DNA from: Deltaproteobacteria bacterium | GTDB lineage: Bacteria > Myxococcota_A > UBA9160 > UBA4427 | Length of the DNA: 64,000 nt | Reading direction: 5' to 3' | Assembly (NCBI GenBank): GCA_002719955.1 | Contig: PBFW01000071.1 | Coordinates: 186,001-250,000 of the forward strand | Shown here: positions 35,826 through 46,700 of the stretch, one piece after another | Layout of the letters: the number at the start of each line of letters is the position of its first letter | Numbering within the stretch: the first letter of the stretch is position 1 | Notes under the pieces: generated by a model | What the model was told of the DNA's origin: nothing | Database searches by the model: none | The model's input: only the letters and a program-made list of their open reading frames with translations | Translations under genes and position numbers: made by a program

Positions 35826-37061
35826 CTAGGCAGGGGATCGGTTGGGTCGGCGCGATCTCGCCAAGGCGACACCGATCCCCAGGAGGGCTAAGAGCAGGAG
35901 GACGAGCCCCTTCGCATCGATCGACGGCACCTGCTGGGTCGGAAGATCAGCATATTCGAAATAGTGCACCGTGCGCGGCCCGCTGAGACTCGGAGTGCTG
36001 CTGTAATAGGTGTATTTCTGGTAGCGCGCGCCGATGTTGCCGAAGCCGACGACGTCGGTGTCGAAGTCGAAGGGGATCACGACGCCGTCCGCAAATTCTA
36101 CCCAGAACGTGAAGCCCGACAGGTAGGTTCCCAAGGCATCGATATCGACATTGCGAAAACGTTCGTGCGCGCCAGACCGTCCCGGCTCGAGTCCGATGCC
36201 CGGCGCAGCCGGTACCAGGCCGTCGAGGCTGAATGCCCAGGTTGCGTTGTGAACGCCCGGGAGCCCATCGGCATCCCCAACGCAGTTGCTCACACAGAGC
36301 ATCTCGCCGACGCCGTCCGAGGCCAACAGGGAGTGAATGGTGTCCTCCATCCATTCGTTGATGGGCAGTTTTTCGAGCGTGAAGCCAGTGATCGGCTGTC
36401 CACCGAGATCCGACGAGATATTCTTGAGGCGGAGTAGAAACCGTTCGGAGGCGTCCACCCGGTAGCGCTCGAAGCGAATCTCGAACGCGTGTGCGCGCCC
36501 CGTGTCGGGGAGTACGCCCTCGACGGCGTCGAGCCGGAGTCCTTCGGTCGTGCCCGAGAGGTTGGTCAGTCGAACGTGTGTGACGTCAGTTTCGACTCCG
36601 AACTCGATCCAGAAGCGCTTGACACCTTCGAAGTTCCTTTCGTGCCGCTCGATCGACCGCACGCGAGCCTCTTCGGTACTGAAGCTGCCCAGGTCCGCAT
36701 AGTTCAGGCCGTCGCTGCTCACCTCGACCCCGACCGTGGCATTGTCGGTGGCCCCGAGGCCACCGACGAACGCGGAGACGATCAGATCGAATTGGCCGGC
36801 GACGTTGAGCAGGGGAAGCGGAAAAGTCAGTACGGTCGCTTCGCCGACATCGAAGGTGTCGACGTTGGTGCCACCGAAGCCCAGGCCGTTGTCGTTGACG
36901 AAGAAATAATCCGGAACGCCCAGCGCGACGGACGCCGAGCCGGTGGATCCGATTTCGTCGAAAGCGCCCGTGGCGTATGAAGACGGCGATCCCTGGGCCT
37001 GAACTTCGGCTGAGAACAGAAACACGAGCGTCAGTAGGACGAAAAGTGGGTTGTGTCGCAT
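35826..37061 (-). CDS. Secreted protein with IPTL/VPxL-type C-terminal sorting tail
   Basis: About 411 residues. ATG 37061 begins a signal peptide MRHNPLFVLLTLVFLFSAEV cleaved near AQA-QG; the frame upstream to 37232 is not expected to be used. The body is all-beta-like, with early features (YATGAFDEIGSTGSASVALG) resembling cell-surface adhesion-type proteins. The end VPSIDAKGLVLLLLALLGIG followed by an RSRRPNR basic stretch is a tripartite sorting signal of the IPTL/VPxL-CTERM class: short motif, hydrophobic helix, basic tail. No archaeosortase/exosortase-like processing gene is in the window. The function is unknown; probably surface displayed. Confidence 0.7.
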   Translation of the reverse strand: MRHNPLFVLLTLVFLFSAEVQAQGSPSSYATGAFDEIGSTGSASVALGVPDYFFVNDNGLGFGGTNVDTFDVGEATVLTFPLPLLNVAGQFDLIVSAFVGGLGATDNATVGVEVSSDGLNYADLGSFSTEEARVRSIERHERNFEGVKRFWIEFGVETDVTHVRLTNLSGTTEGLRLDAVEGVLPDTGRAHAFEIRFERYRVDASERFLLRLKNISSDLGGQPITGFTLEKLPINEWMEDTIHSLLASDGVGEMLCVSNCVGDADGLPGVHNATWAFSLDGLVPAAPGIGLEPGRSGAHERFRNVDIDALGTYLSGFTFWVEFADGVVIPFDFDTDVVGFGNIGARYQKYTYYSSTPSLSGPRTVHYFEYADLPTQQVPSIDAKGLVLLLLALLGIGVALARSRRPNRSPA

Positions 37062-37385
37062 ATGCGGTGATCTCGACTGCGGGCGGGGATCCAAGGTTGA
37101 TGGGCGCGTTCTTCGAGAAAACATGAGGGCCGTTGCCCTCGATACCAGAGCGCTGTCGTGAAGCGGATTCATTACGGTGCCGTGACCCTCCCGATGGGCC
37201 GCGTTTTCCGAGATCAGATAGGAAGCAAACAACGCTTTCTGTCGGCAATCTGTCAGCCGCTCTGTACATGCGCTGCATTTCAGATTTCTGGCTTCACCCA
37301 GAGGGAGCGTAGGAGTACCAACTCGCAGGTCGGATGGGTTCTCACCGAAGCCGACCGGGTCAGATCCGGCCCGATCCGCCCACGG
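37062..37385. other. Intergenic stretch upstream of the IPTL-tail gene
   Basis: About 325 bases between the glycosidase-like gene's stop and the IPTL-tail gene's start, both on the minus strand. It should hold the promoter of the latter; no clear motif. Short frames here lack family features. Confidence 0.4.
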
Positions 37386-38960
37386 CTACCACCAGCGAGG
37401 GTTCCTGGAGATGAAGTCGAGCAGGGCCCGGTATTTTGGTGCCTCGGCCCGCCCCTGGTCGGGCCATTCGAGTGCGCCCCAGCTGCCCGTGTCGCCATAT
37501 TTCCCCATCGAGGAAAAGTGCACGAAGAGTGTTCCGCCCGCCTCCTTCCAGTTCGCGAGATGCTGCGCGTAGAGCGCCGCCATTCCGGGGTGGCGGTTGG
37601 CGTCGGTGAGTAGCTGGGTGAAGCGATCGTCTCCCCGTGGTCCACGCAGATGCTGGCCACCTTCATAGGCGACGAGCCGAAGGCCGAACTCTTCCGCGAG
37701 TTTCGCGTTGTTGCGCATCATCTCTGCGTGCCCCTCCATCTCCTTGCCGAGTTCTGCGAGCAGGGCGTCGACGCTGCCTTCGCGCAGGCGGTCAGAATTC
37801 TTCCCCGTCAATCGGCCACCGAAATAGGGCGCGACGGCGTAGACGTCGGCGTGCTCGTAGGCCTTTTCGAAGGAGAGGATCTCCCGGCCCTTCAGGGGGG
37901 ACGAATATTGACTGGGAAGAACACGGACGAGCCGATCTGTCCCGCCGAAGACCTCCTCGAAGATCGCGAAGATCTCGACGGAGCGGCGGGCCGTGAAGCG
38001 CAATCCGGCGAGATCGGTGTCCTTCGCCAATCCGAGTGCCCGGCCGCGGCGGCGGGCGTATTGCGCCTGCTCGAATTGTCCGTTCCAGAGCTCGTTCGAG
38101 TACTCGATATAGGCCCGCAGGCCCGGGTCGAGGCGCTTCTTCACCAGCGCGGCGAAGTTTCGGACGTACTCGTCATCCGCGAGATGTGGAATCGAGAACC
38201 AGGGATCCGCTCCGAGCGTGTTGGCGAGGTCGATGAGAATCTCGAGGGCGACGCCGGCGTCCGTTCCCTGGGCCCAATCTTCGACGAGGGGGCGATCGCT
38301 CCAACGCTCGATCTTGGAATCGTTTGTTTCCATCCAGTCCATGAATCGGACGACCTGGAATCGGTCCCAGCGATCGAGAAAATCCGGGTGGAAGGGTTTC
38401 TGACGATAGGAGCTGCGGAAGCCCGGCAGGATGACGCGAATATTGCGAATCGGGTCGGCGGGGTTCGTCGACCGGATGCGGACGCTGAGGCTGCGAGTCT
38501 TCCCCTTCAAGTGCACGTCGTATTGGCCTGGCCCCGTCACCTCGAGCCGTGCACCACTGATGTCGATCGAGCCCGAGCCCTCGTGCAGCAAGGTGTAGGT
38601 GCCGCTGGGGAGACGGCCATTGAGGGTCGTCAGGAGTCCACTCTCGACGCGCTGGTTCGGGGCCAGTGAACGAACCCAACCGTGTTCATCGACATCGAGA
38701 GCGGGTGCCTGGCTCGGGTTTCTGTCCCTGGGCGGGGTATCGGAGCGGGAACGCGATTTTGCCTTCCATCTGCGCGAAGTGCGAAAAATGTCTACGAATG
38801 TCAATTCCGTCGAGTGTGGCCGAATGCGGTGAAAATTGATTCCCAACGGAGATGGCCGTGACGAGGCTTCGTCGATCTTCGCGTTCGGTTCGCCCGCCGC
38901 GGCCCCCGAGATGAGGAGTACGAGCAGGAAAATGAGGCGGGTCGAACTGGCGAGCGGCAT
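37386..38960 (-). CDS. Secreted glycoside-hydrolase-like protein (clan GH-A type fold)
   Basis: 524 residues with a signal peptide MPLASSTRLIFLLVLLISGA (cleavage near AAAG). After a variable region to about 170 comes a TIM-barrel-like domain: VVRFMDWMETND, WFSIPHLADDEYVRNFAALV, then YIEYSNELWNGQFEQA with the candidate acid Glu, and RLVAYEGGQHL with a candidate nucleophile Glu. This pattern is seen in secreted cellulose-binding/glycosidase-like proteins near exopolysaccharide genes. It may trim or release the polymer. The substrate is unknown. It is divergent from the flippase gene. Confidence 0.65.
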   Translation of the reverse strand: MPLASSTRLIFLLVLLISGAAAGEPNAKIDEASSRPSPLGINFHRIRPHSTELTFVDIFRTSRRWKAKSRSRSDTPPRDRNPSQAPALDVDEHGWVRSLAPNQRVESGLLTTLNGRLPSGTYTLLHEGSGSIDISGARLEVTGPGQYDVHLKGKTRSLSVRIRSTNPADPIRNIRVILPGFRSSYRQKPFHPDFLDRWDRFQVVRFMDWMETNDSKIERWSDRPLVEDWAQGTDAGVALEILIDLANTLGADPWFSIPHLADDEYVRNFAALVKKRLDPGLRAYIEYSNELWNGQFEQAQYARRRGRALGLAKDTDLAGLRFTARRSVEIFAIFEEVFGGTDRLVRVLPSQYSSPLKGREILSFEKAYEHADVYAVAPYFGGRLTGKNSDRLREGSVDALLAELGKEMEGHAEMMRNNAKLAEEFGLRLVAYEGGQHLRGPRGDDRFTQLLTDANRHPGMAALYAQHLANWKEAGGTLFVHFSSMGKYGDTGSWGALEWPDQGRAEAPKYRALLDFISRNPRWW

Positions 38961-39044
38961 GGCGCGTCAGTGTATCGAACCTCAAGCTGTGTGACCGTGG
39001 AGTCGATGGCGATCGAATTTCGGCTGCTAGGATGCGATCGGTCC

Positions 39045-40502
39045 ATGGAGAACTCGACATCGACAAGCGCGGACGGCCTGCTTCGTGAACGCGCGCTTCG
39101 TGGCACCCTGATCAGCTTGTCTGGCCAGGGTGGTGCACAGGCCCTGCGACTTCTCAGCAACCTGATCCTTGCGCGGCTGCTCTTTCCCGAAGCCTTCGGC
39201 GTGATGGCGATCGCGTGGTTGATGATCAACGCGCTGACGATGATCTCCGATGTGGGGGTGCGGTCTGCGGTCGTACGAGATGATCGCGGCGACGATGTCG
39301 ATTTTCTCGATACGGCTTGGAGCATCCAGGTCGTTCGCGGCCTGGTGTTGTGGCTCGTGGCGCTCGTGCTTGCGGCCCCGATCGCGGGATTCTACGGCGA
39401 ACCCCAATTGCGCACGATCCTGCCCGTGGCGGCGCTCACGGCAGTGTTGGCCGGTCTCGAATCCACCAAGCTGATCACGCTGACACGCCACCTGACGCTC
39501 GGGCGAGTCATCGCAGTCGAATTGGGCGGGCAGGTCGCGGGGCTGGTTGCCACGATCTGCTATGCGCTCGTATTCGCATCTGTCTGGGCGCTCGTGGCGG
39601 GCGCGCTGGTGATGGCTTTGATTCGAGTCCTCGCCAGCCAATTTGCGCTCGCCGGACCACGGAATCGCTTTTGCTGGGACCGCGATGCAGCCCATCGCAT
39701 TATCCATTTCGGCAAATGGATTCTCGTCAGCACCCTGATCACATTCCTTGCGACCCGGCTCGACGTGATCGTCGTCGGTAAGCTCGTGCCGATGGCGGCG
39801 TTGGGCGTCTACAGTATCGGCACGATGATTACACAGGTGCCGGGGACGATCGCCTCGAAGCTCGCCCGCGCTGTGCTGCTGCCCGTCTTCTCGGCATCCC
39901 GGCGGGAGAGCCCGGAGGCCCTCTCCCGCGGTTTTGCCAAGGCGCGATCCCTGTCACTTCCCGCTGGTCTCGCTGCGATTCTCGGCACGGAGACGCTCGC
40001 ACCGGCTTTCATTCATTATCTCTACCCGCCGGAGTACAGCGATGCCGGCTGGATTGCCCAACTCTCGATGATCACTCTCTGGTTCACCTTTCTTCAGGTC
40101 TGCGCGCGTCCCGCCCTGATCGCGCTCGGGAATTCGCGTGGTGTAGCGATCACGAATTTCGTAAAACTGATCGCCAGCGCGGTGGGCTGCGTCGTCGGCT
40201 TTCGGTTCGCGGGCTTGCCCGGGCTGATCGTGGGGGTCGGCGTGGGCGCGTTCTGCGGATATCTGACGATGGGCATCCAGCTCTCGTTCGCTGGGATCCA
40301 TGTTCTGGCCAAGGATCTTGGCTATACGGCCGTCGTGCTGCTGGCCGGTGCCGTCATCGGGCTGGGGCCGCGGCTGGGTCTTGCCAGCGCGGAGGGGAGC
40401 TCCGTCGCGTTGTGGACGCTGGCGCTTGGCGTGGCCCTGCTCAGCCCCGTGGCGATTCTACTCTGCCGGCGACTGTGGCGGATCTATGGACATCCGCCGT
40501 GA
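39045..40502 (+). CDS. Wzx-type polysaccharide flippase
   Basis: About 485 residues with 12-14 predicted membrane helices. The N-terminal region RGTLISLSGQGGAQALRLLS then NLILARLLFPEAFGVMAIAW is the hallmark of the PST/MATE-like oligosaccharide flippases (MviN/MATE/Wzx superfamily). It moves undecaprenyl-linked repeat units to the periplasmic face for polymerisation. The start at ATG 39045 matches the family; the frame opens at 38970, only 10 bp from the divergent glycosidase start. Works with the priming transferase and the Wzy-like polymerase in this window. Confidence 0.9.
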   Translation: MENSTSTSADGLLRERALRGTLISLSGQGGAQALRLLSNLILARLLFPEAFGVMAIAWLMINALTMISDVGVRSAVVRDDRGDDVDFLDTAWSIQVVRGLVLWLVALVLAAPIAGFYGEPQLRTILPVAALTAVLAGLESTKLITLTRHLTLGRVIAVELGGQVAGLVATICYALVFASVWALVAGALVMALIRVLASQFALAGPRNRFCWDRDAAHRIIHFGKWILVSTLITFLATRLDVIVVGKLVPMAALGVYSIGTMITQVPGTIASKLARAVLLPVFSASRRESPEALSRGFAKARSLSLPAGLAAILGTETLAPAFIHYLYPPEYSDAGWIAQLSMITLWFTFLQVCARPALIALGNSRGVAITNFVKLIASAVGCVVGFRFAGLPGLIVGVGVGAFCGYLTMGIQLSFAGIHVLAKDLGYTAVVLLAGAVIGLGPRLGLASAEGSSVALWTLALGVALLSPVAILLCRRLWRIYGHPP

Positions 40503-40534
40503 GATTCGTTTCGGACGGAAGGCATCGACCGCTG

Positions 40535-41467
40535 TCAGCGATCCCAGCCCGACGTGTCGACCCCGAATTCGTCCCGGAGTATACGGTTCGATTCGCGAAA
40601 CCGATCGAGGAGTGCGCCGCGGGTTTCGGGCAGCATGGGCGGGGCGGAATATTGCTCGCGCTGTGCTCGCCCGTAGGGGGAGCTTCGAAGCAGCTTCCAT
40701 AGACCGTCGCGGATTCCGGACGGCAGCGCATCGGCGATCCTTCGCATGAATGGATTCGATCGGAGCGGCGCCATGACGTGTGCGCGCAGCACGGCCTCGC
40801 TGACGCCTCCGACATTGGCTATGAGGGGTTCATCGGTGAGAGAGCCCGGATCCGCTTCGATGCCCAGGAACTCGGTCGTTCTTTGCACGACCCGACCTGG
40901 ATCCGATTGCAGGTCTTCCATGCGCAGTAGCAGTATCGCTTCGCGATCGAAAAATTCGAGATATCGCGCGATCTGCGTGGCGTAGTCGCTGCTGTCTACG
41001 CACATCGGATGTTCTTCGACAAACCGCTCGAAGGGGTTCGAGATCGGCCGGCCCGGATGGATTTCACGTGTGTGGCGATGTACGTAGTGCGAGTAGGCGC
41101 GTTCGACGGGGTGGCGCATCAGGTAGATGAGCCGAACCTCAGGGGCGATGCTTGCGATCCGCTCGGGGACGCCATCGACCTGGGGCCAACGCGTGTAGTT
41201 TGTCGAGGCCTCGCCGCAGAGTTGGTCGGCGCTGGCTCCGGCGAAAAGGGATCGATACCAATCGACCCCGAGATGCCAGTGCTCCGCGGGATCGAAGAAG
41301 TTGGGCTCTTTGTTTCGGACCTTCGGAGACTCTGCGACGGCCATGAAGATCGCTGGATGGCGTCGCAAATACTCGTAGAGCGTCGTGGTGCCGGATTTTG
41401 CCGCGCCGATGATGATGAAATCCGGAAAATGGCCCTGCGTTGCATCGGCTGAGCGGTCCATTCCCAT
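40535..41467 (-). CDS. PAPS-dependent sulfotransferase
   Basis: 310 residues, cytoplasmic. The 5'-phosphosulfate loop is IIIGAAKSGTTTLYEYL (Lys24), and the 3'-phosphate motif is YLMRHPVERAYSHYVH (Arg/Ser). EPNFFDPAEHWHLGVDWYRS fits the heparan N-deacetylase/sulfotransferase-like bacterial group. In a polysaccharide cluster it probably sulfates a sugar hydroxyl or amine of the repeat unit; a lipid or small molecule acceptor is the alternative. It is convergent with the flippase gene, 32 bp apart. The start is ATG 41467 or 41461. Confidence 0.87.
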   Translation of the reverse strand: MGMDRSADATQGHFPDFIIIGAAKSGTTTLYEYLRRHPAIFMAVAESPKVRNKEPNFFDPAEHWHLGVDWYRSLFAGASADQLCGEASTNYTRWPQVDGVPERIASIAPEVRLIYLMRHPVERAYSHYVHRHTREIHPGRPISNPFERFVEEHPMCVDSSDYATQIARYLEFFDREAILLLRMEDLQSDPGRVVQRTTEFLGIEADPGSLTDEPLIANVGGVSEAVLRAHVMAPLRSNPFMRRIADALPSGIRDGLWKLLRSSPYGRAQREQYSAPPMLPETRGALLDRFRESNRILRDEFGVDTSGWDR

Positions 41468-41844
41468 TCCCAGCTCCCCCGGTGGCAGGCGGGCACAAAT
41501 CTACCCCCCCGATTCGAAGCGTGCTAGCCCGGTCTCCGGCCGTGGGCGGCAGGGGGTGGCCGAACTCGGGCGGTGGTGATGTGTTTTCGCATGGGGCGGA
41601 GGCCTGTCTTCGATCCATTCGAAATTGCGATGAGCCTGGTGAGCTGGGAGGTCGCTCGAGGTCGATCGGGACACAGCTCTTCGCTCTCGGTATTGCAGTG
41701 GCGAACTTGACGGAGCAATGGGCCTCTCCGATCTTCCGGACGAATCTCGGAGAGCGCCCTGGGATGTGCACCCGGGGAATCGATCTCGGGAATTGGGGAG
41801 CGCCGCATTGGTTCATGTGATCGTCGACGACTCGGGGTGGATGG
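41468..41844. other. Intergenic stretch of about 375 bases
   Basis: Divergent spacer between the sulfotransferase and the Wzy-like gene, so it carries both promoters. A plus-strand open frame ending at 41820 shows no recognisable family and is not called. Confidence 0.4.
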
Positions 41845-43341
41845 GTGGGCGATAGTCCGAATCTGTTCGCCTATCTGGTGCTGATCCTTTCGGTGCCGCT
41901 CGCAGTGATCGTCGTTCGGTTCACGCGGCCGGGCTTGGGGGCGGCGTTGGTTGCGGTGGGCGCAACTCTTTTTCTTCCGGAAAGCGTTGGTTTCGATATC
42001 CCAGGTCTGCCGGATTTCGAAAAAATGCATCTCCCTTACATAGGGATTCTTGTGGGTGCGTGTCTTCGGGCACCCGGTCGGCTTGCGTCGGCGAGACCCG
42101 GTGGCCGTGACGACGCCATCGTGATCCTTCTCGTCGTGGCAGCGATGGCGACTTGGGCGACGAATACCGATCCGCTCGTCAGCGGACCCTATGCCGGTAC
42201 CAGGCTGACGATTCGGGACGGCATTTCGATGGTCGTGTCGGACGTCCTTCTGTTCGGGATTCCCTTTTTCGTGGGGCGGGCGCTGTTCCGAAAGTCTCAG
42301 GACATTCGGGATCTGATGATCGTGTTGGTCGGTGCCGGCCTGGTCTATGCGGTGCTCATTGTGTGGGAGGCACAGATGAGCCCGCAGTTGCATCGAAACC
42401 TCTACGGCTACCACCCGGAATTCTTCGGCTTCGTGCATCGCTGGGGTGGGTTTCGACCGCGCGTCTTTTTGCGTTCGGGTCTTGCTGTCGGCATGTTCTC
42501 CCTGGCGGTCACGCTCGCGGCCGTCGGGTGCTGGCATGCTCGCGTGCGCATCATGACGCTGTCGGCGGGCCCGGTGGCGGTCTTTTTGACCGGCATTCTC
42601 GTTCTGTGTAAGAGCACCGGTGCAATCGTGTACGGGCTCTTCCTGATTCCCGCCGCGGCCCTGTTTCGTGCCCCCTCACTCCTCGCGCGCGTCGCGATTC
42701 TCCTGGCGGTGTTGACCTTCGCGTATCCCCTCCTGCGCACCCTGGAGTGGTTTCCGACGGACACGCTCACACAGGCGGCGGAGCGCCTGGATTCCGACCG
42801 GGCTCGTTCGCTCGCCTTTCGCTTCGAGAATGAGGATATCCTGCTCGATTACTCCTTCCAGCGGCCGGTTTTTGGTTGGGGTCGACATTCACGCAACGTC
42901 GTCTTCGACCCGGTCACCGAAGACAACACCGTCGTCGATGGCTATTGGATCATCCAGTTGAGTTCGCGTGGCTTCGTCGGTTGGGCCGGACTCTTCCTGT
43001 TGCTCTTGTGGCCCGTATTCCGCACGCCATCGAGCCTGCATCGCATCGACCGCAAAGCAGATCGAATCCTCCTGGCGAACTTGAGTCTGATCGTCGCGAT
43101 CTATTCTGTGGATCTGTTGCCGAACGGGCTTTTTACGAACCTTCCCGTATTCCTCGCCGGCGCGCTCAGCGGTTTGGTCCGTGGCCTGCCATCCGCTGGG
43201 CGTGGGGGATCGCGGAGGCCTCCGCGACGGGTGTCCTCGGATTCTCCGCGCGAGCGAACGCCACCGCGGGCCGGCGGGTTGGGCTTGGGCCTGGTCGACC
43301 GGAAAGGTGCTCGACCCGCCCGGGGCAGGGGGAAGGGGTAG
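41845..43341 (+). CDS. O-antigen ligase / Wzy polymerase-like membrane protein
   Basis: 498 residues with about ten membrane helices and a large periplasmic loop (about 300-385), the topology of Wzy/WaaL proteins. Typical pieces are FGFVHRWGGFRPRVFLRSGL, VLCKSTGAIVYGLFLIPAAA and RPVFGWGRHSRNVVFD. It would join repeat units in the periplasm, completing a Wzx/Wzy pathway with the flippase and Wzz-like protein. GTG 41845 is the only near start. The last 50 residues are Arg/Gly/Pro-rich and not conserved. Confidence 0.8.
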   Translation: MGDSPNLFAYLVLILSVPLAVIVVRFTRPGLGAALVAVGATLFLPESVGFDIPGLPDFEKMHLPYIGILVGACLRAPGRLASARPGGRDDAIVILLVVAAMATWATNTDPLVSGPYAGTRLTIRDGISMVVSDVLLFGIPFFVGRALFRKSQDIRDLMIVLVGAGLVYAVLIVWEAQMSPQLHRNLYGYHPEFFGFVHRWGGFRPRVFLRSGLAVGMFSLAVTLAAVGCWHARVRIMTLSAGPVAVFLTGILVLCKSTGAIVYGLFLIPAAALFRAPSLLARVAILLAVLTFAYPLLRTLEWFPTDTLTQAAERLDSDRARSLAFRFENEDILLDYSFQRPVFGWGRHSRNVVFDPVTEDNTVVDGYWIIQLSSRGFVGWAGLFLLLLWPVFRTPSSLHRIDRKADRILLANLSLIVAIYSVDLLPNGLFTNLPVFLAGALSGLVRGLPSAGRGGSRRPPRRVSSDSPRERTPPRAGGLGLGLVDRKGARPARGRGKG

Positions 43342-43712
43342 GCGCACCTGACTTCGGTCTTCAGGGTGCTGTCAGAGAGGAGATCCTGGCGGGAGTTGAC
43401 CCCTCGAACGGTGGCCTGCCGGGGCATGATGTCTGTTGAGCGGGGAGCATGTTCCGCTCGGAAGGTCTTCTACTCGGTCTGACGACTCTGGACGCGTGTC
43501 GGACATGTCGCGACGGCAACTGCTAAGCAGAATGTGTAATCCGAGGCACACTCATCGGTGCGAATTGGTCACTTACCTTCCGGGCTTCGGCAGTTGGTCG
43601 GAGGCCCGATCTTGAAACAGATCAAGATTGGACCCACGAGACTCGATAAGGCCAGCGGAGCGATCCATTTTGGCTTTGTTTTTCTGGCTACCCGCCGCTA
43701 CGCGAGAGTGAA
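43342..43712. promoter_or_regulatory. Region upstream of the NRPS gene
   Basis: About 370 bases. At its left end GCACCTGA (43344-43351) can pair with TCAGGGTGC (43361-43369) with one bulged base, a terminator-like hairpin after the polymerase gene. A second inverted repeat GAGCGG...CCGCTC lies near 43439-43460. The rest is less GC-rich, and the NRPS promoter should be here; no consensus can be assigned. Confidence 0.45.
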
Positions 43713-46700
43713 ATGCCCCACGGTCGATCTGCTTTCTCAAGCGTTCTAATTGGTTCCGAATCCCTGTTGATTCAGTGTGGCGAGGTTCTGAGGGAGAGCG
43801 GACAAGAGATCGCGGCGGTGATTTCTGGAGCCCCTCAAATCCTCGACTGGGCGACCACCCATCGAATTCCCGTTTTGGCACCGGGTCGCGACCTGGGCTC
43901 TCGGCTCTGCGAAATCGAGCACGACTATCTCTTCAGCATCACTCATCTCGAGATGATTCCCGATGAGGTTCTTGCCTTGCCACGCAAGGCAGCGATCAAT
44001 TTTCACGACGGGCCCCTGCCGCGCTACGCCGGCATGTACGCGCCGGTCTGGGCGCTGATTCGGGGCGAATCTGATTATGGCGTGACCTTTCACCAGATGA
44101 CGAGTGGTGCCGATGAGGGCGAGATCTTTGCGCAGCGCTTGTTTACGATTGGAGACGACGAGACCTCGCTGACGCTCAACACGCGATGTTACGAGGCGGC
44201 GATCGAGGCGTTCGCCGAGCTGGTCGCGCAGATCGGTGTCGGGACCGCGACCGGTCGCGCCCAGAATCTAGACGACCGGAGCTATTTCGCGCGGCATCGT
44301 CGCCCCGCTGCCGCCGCCGTTCTGGACTGGAGATGCCCGGCCGTGGAACTGGCCCAATGGGTCCGCGCGATGGATTTCGGGCATTACGAGAACGCCTTTG
44401 CCTCCGCCCGACTGCTTCACCAGGGGAGCCTGCGCCTGGTCCGAACTGCACGCGCCGAGGAAATCTCCGAAGGGGTGGAGCCCGGTCGAATTCTCACGCT
44501 CGACGACGGGGGCATGCTGGTCGCGTGCGCTCCGGGCGGAGCGCTTCGATTGGTCGACTTCAGCTGTCCGAAGGGCATCGAGCAGACAGCGATGGCCGCG
44601 GCGGCAGACCTCGGCGTTGGTGTCGGAGCCCTGCTCGATCCGATGACGGATGATCTCAGCATGAGACTCGATTTCCTGGGCGAACAGGCGACGAAGAGCG
44701 AACGCTTCTGGGTGCGGCGGCTCTCCACCCTCTCGCCGGCGGAAATGCCCTATCGCAATCATGAGGGGAGTCCCGATGCCGCGCGCGAGGTGTGTGGCAT
44801 CGATCTGGTTCGGCCGGCCGGGTTCACGGGTGACGGACACAGTCTGATCGCGGGATTCATCGCCTACCATGCGCGCCTGAGCGGCCGAGATTCGCTCGAT
44901 TTTGGTTTCTCGGACGAGCGCTTGCGAAGCGAGGTCGCGGGGCTCGAGGCATTGTTCTCAGCGGTCGTTCCCCTGCGCGTCGAGATCGATCTGGGTGGTA
45001 CGGCGGGCGAAGCGAGAGAATCGACGAGGCGAGGTCTGGAGCGGGTGCGTGACCGCGGGAGTTTCTTCGCCGATACGGTGGCGCGATATCCACAGCTTTC
45101 CGCGAAGCCCGATCTGCTGTCGGATGGGCTCGCTTCGCTGGCGATCGATGTCCGCGATGATGTCTCGACCGGGTGGCTGCCCTCGGGCGCGGATTGTGGT
45201 CTCGTCGTGAACCCTTCTGGCGAGCGGGCCCGACTGATCTATGACGTGCGTTTCCTCGATCCCGAATGCGCGCAAGAAATGGTCGATCAGATCGGTGTAT
45301 TCCTCGAGGGCTTTGGGCGAGAGGCCTCGCCCTTGAGGAAGCTTCGGCTGCAGAACGATGTCGCGCGCGCCAGGATGCTCTTCGAGTGGAACGACACGCG
45401 GGTCGATTATCCGAGTGATCGATGCATCCACGAGCTCTTCGACGCTCAGGCCGAGAGGACGCCCGACGAGGTCGCGGTCGTGTTCGAGGGGGAATCTCTC
45501 AGTTATCGCGTGCTCGCGGCACGCACCAACCAACTGGCCCACCACTTGACGGAGCTGGGCGTCGGGCGAGACAAGCTCGTCGGAATCCACCTCGATCGAT
45601 CCCTCGATATGGTCGTGAGCGTGATGGCCGTCCTGAAGTCGGGCGGAGCCTATGTTCCTCTCGACCCGACCTATCCGGCCGATCGCATCGCGTTCATGAT
45701 CGACGATTCGAAGCTGGGTGTCGTCCTGACGACCGGCAGTCGCTGTAGGGAACTGCCCAGCTGTGAGGCCCGGATCATCGCGCTCGACAGAGAATCGGCC
45801 GCGATTGCCGATCGATCCGTCGAGGCGCCGCGCAGCGATGCTTCCCCCACCGACCTGTCCTATGTGATCTACACGTCCGGCTCGACCGGACAGCCCAAGG
45901 GCGTGATGGTCGAGCATCGCAACGTCGTCAACTTCTTCGCCGGCATGGATGAACGCATTCCACATTCGGCGGCCGCTGATTCGACGGACGCATGGCTGGC
46001 TCTGACGAGTCTCTCATTCGACATCTCGGTGCTCGAGTTGCTCTGGACGATCACGCGTGGCTTCAAGCTGGTCGTGCATCGGGATCGCCAGCGAAGCGAT
46101 ACGGGAGTCGAACGGGCTCTGCCCTGGCGTGGGATCGATTTCGGGCTGGCGCTCTGGGGAAGTGATGCCGGGCCGGGCCCGCGCAAATATGAACTGATGC
46201 TCGAGGCTGCGAAGTTTGGCGACACGCACGGGTTCAAGTCCGTGATGACGCCCGAACGACATTTCGGCGCATTCGGGGGTCCCTTTCCGAACCCCGTGGT
46301 GACGAGTGCCGCCATCGCCGCGGTGACCTCGGAGATCCAGATTCGTGCCGGAAGCTGTATCGCTCCCTTGCATCATCCGATTCGAATCGCGGAGGACTGG
46401 GCGGTCGTCGACAACTTGTCGGCCGGCCGCGTCGGAATCTCCTACGCCGCGGGATGGCAGCCGAACGACTTCATCATCCGACCCGAGGTCTACGAGAACG
46501 CCAAGAGCGAAATGTTCGAGAACGCCGCTCTCGTACGGCGGCTCTGGCAGGGCGAAGCGGTCGAATTCGAAAACCCGCTGGGCGAGCGGGCGCCGATCAC
46601 GACGCTTCCCAGACCGGTGCAAGAGGACCTGCCCGCGTGGATGACGACCGCGGGCAACGTCGAGACCTTCCGCCAGGCGGGCGCCGAGGGCTACCACCTG

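Noticed and set aside
41524-42537. 337-codon minus-strand frame over the Wzy-like gene start
   Set aside because: Low-complexity charged translation; the plus strand has clear membrane helices.
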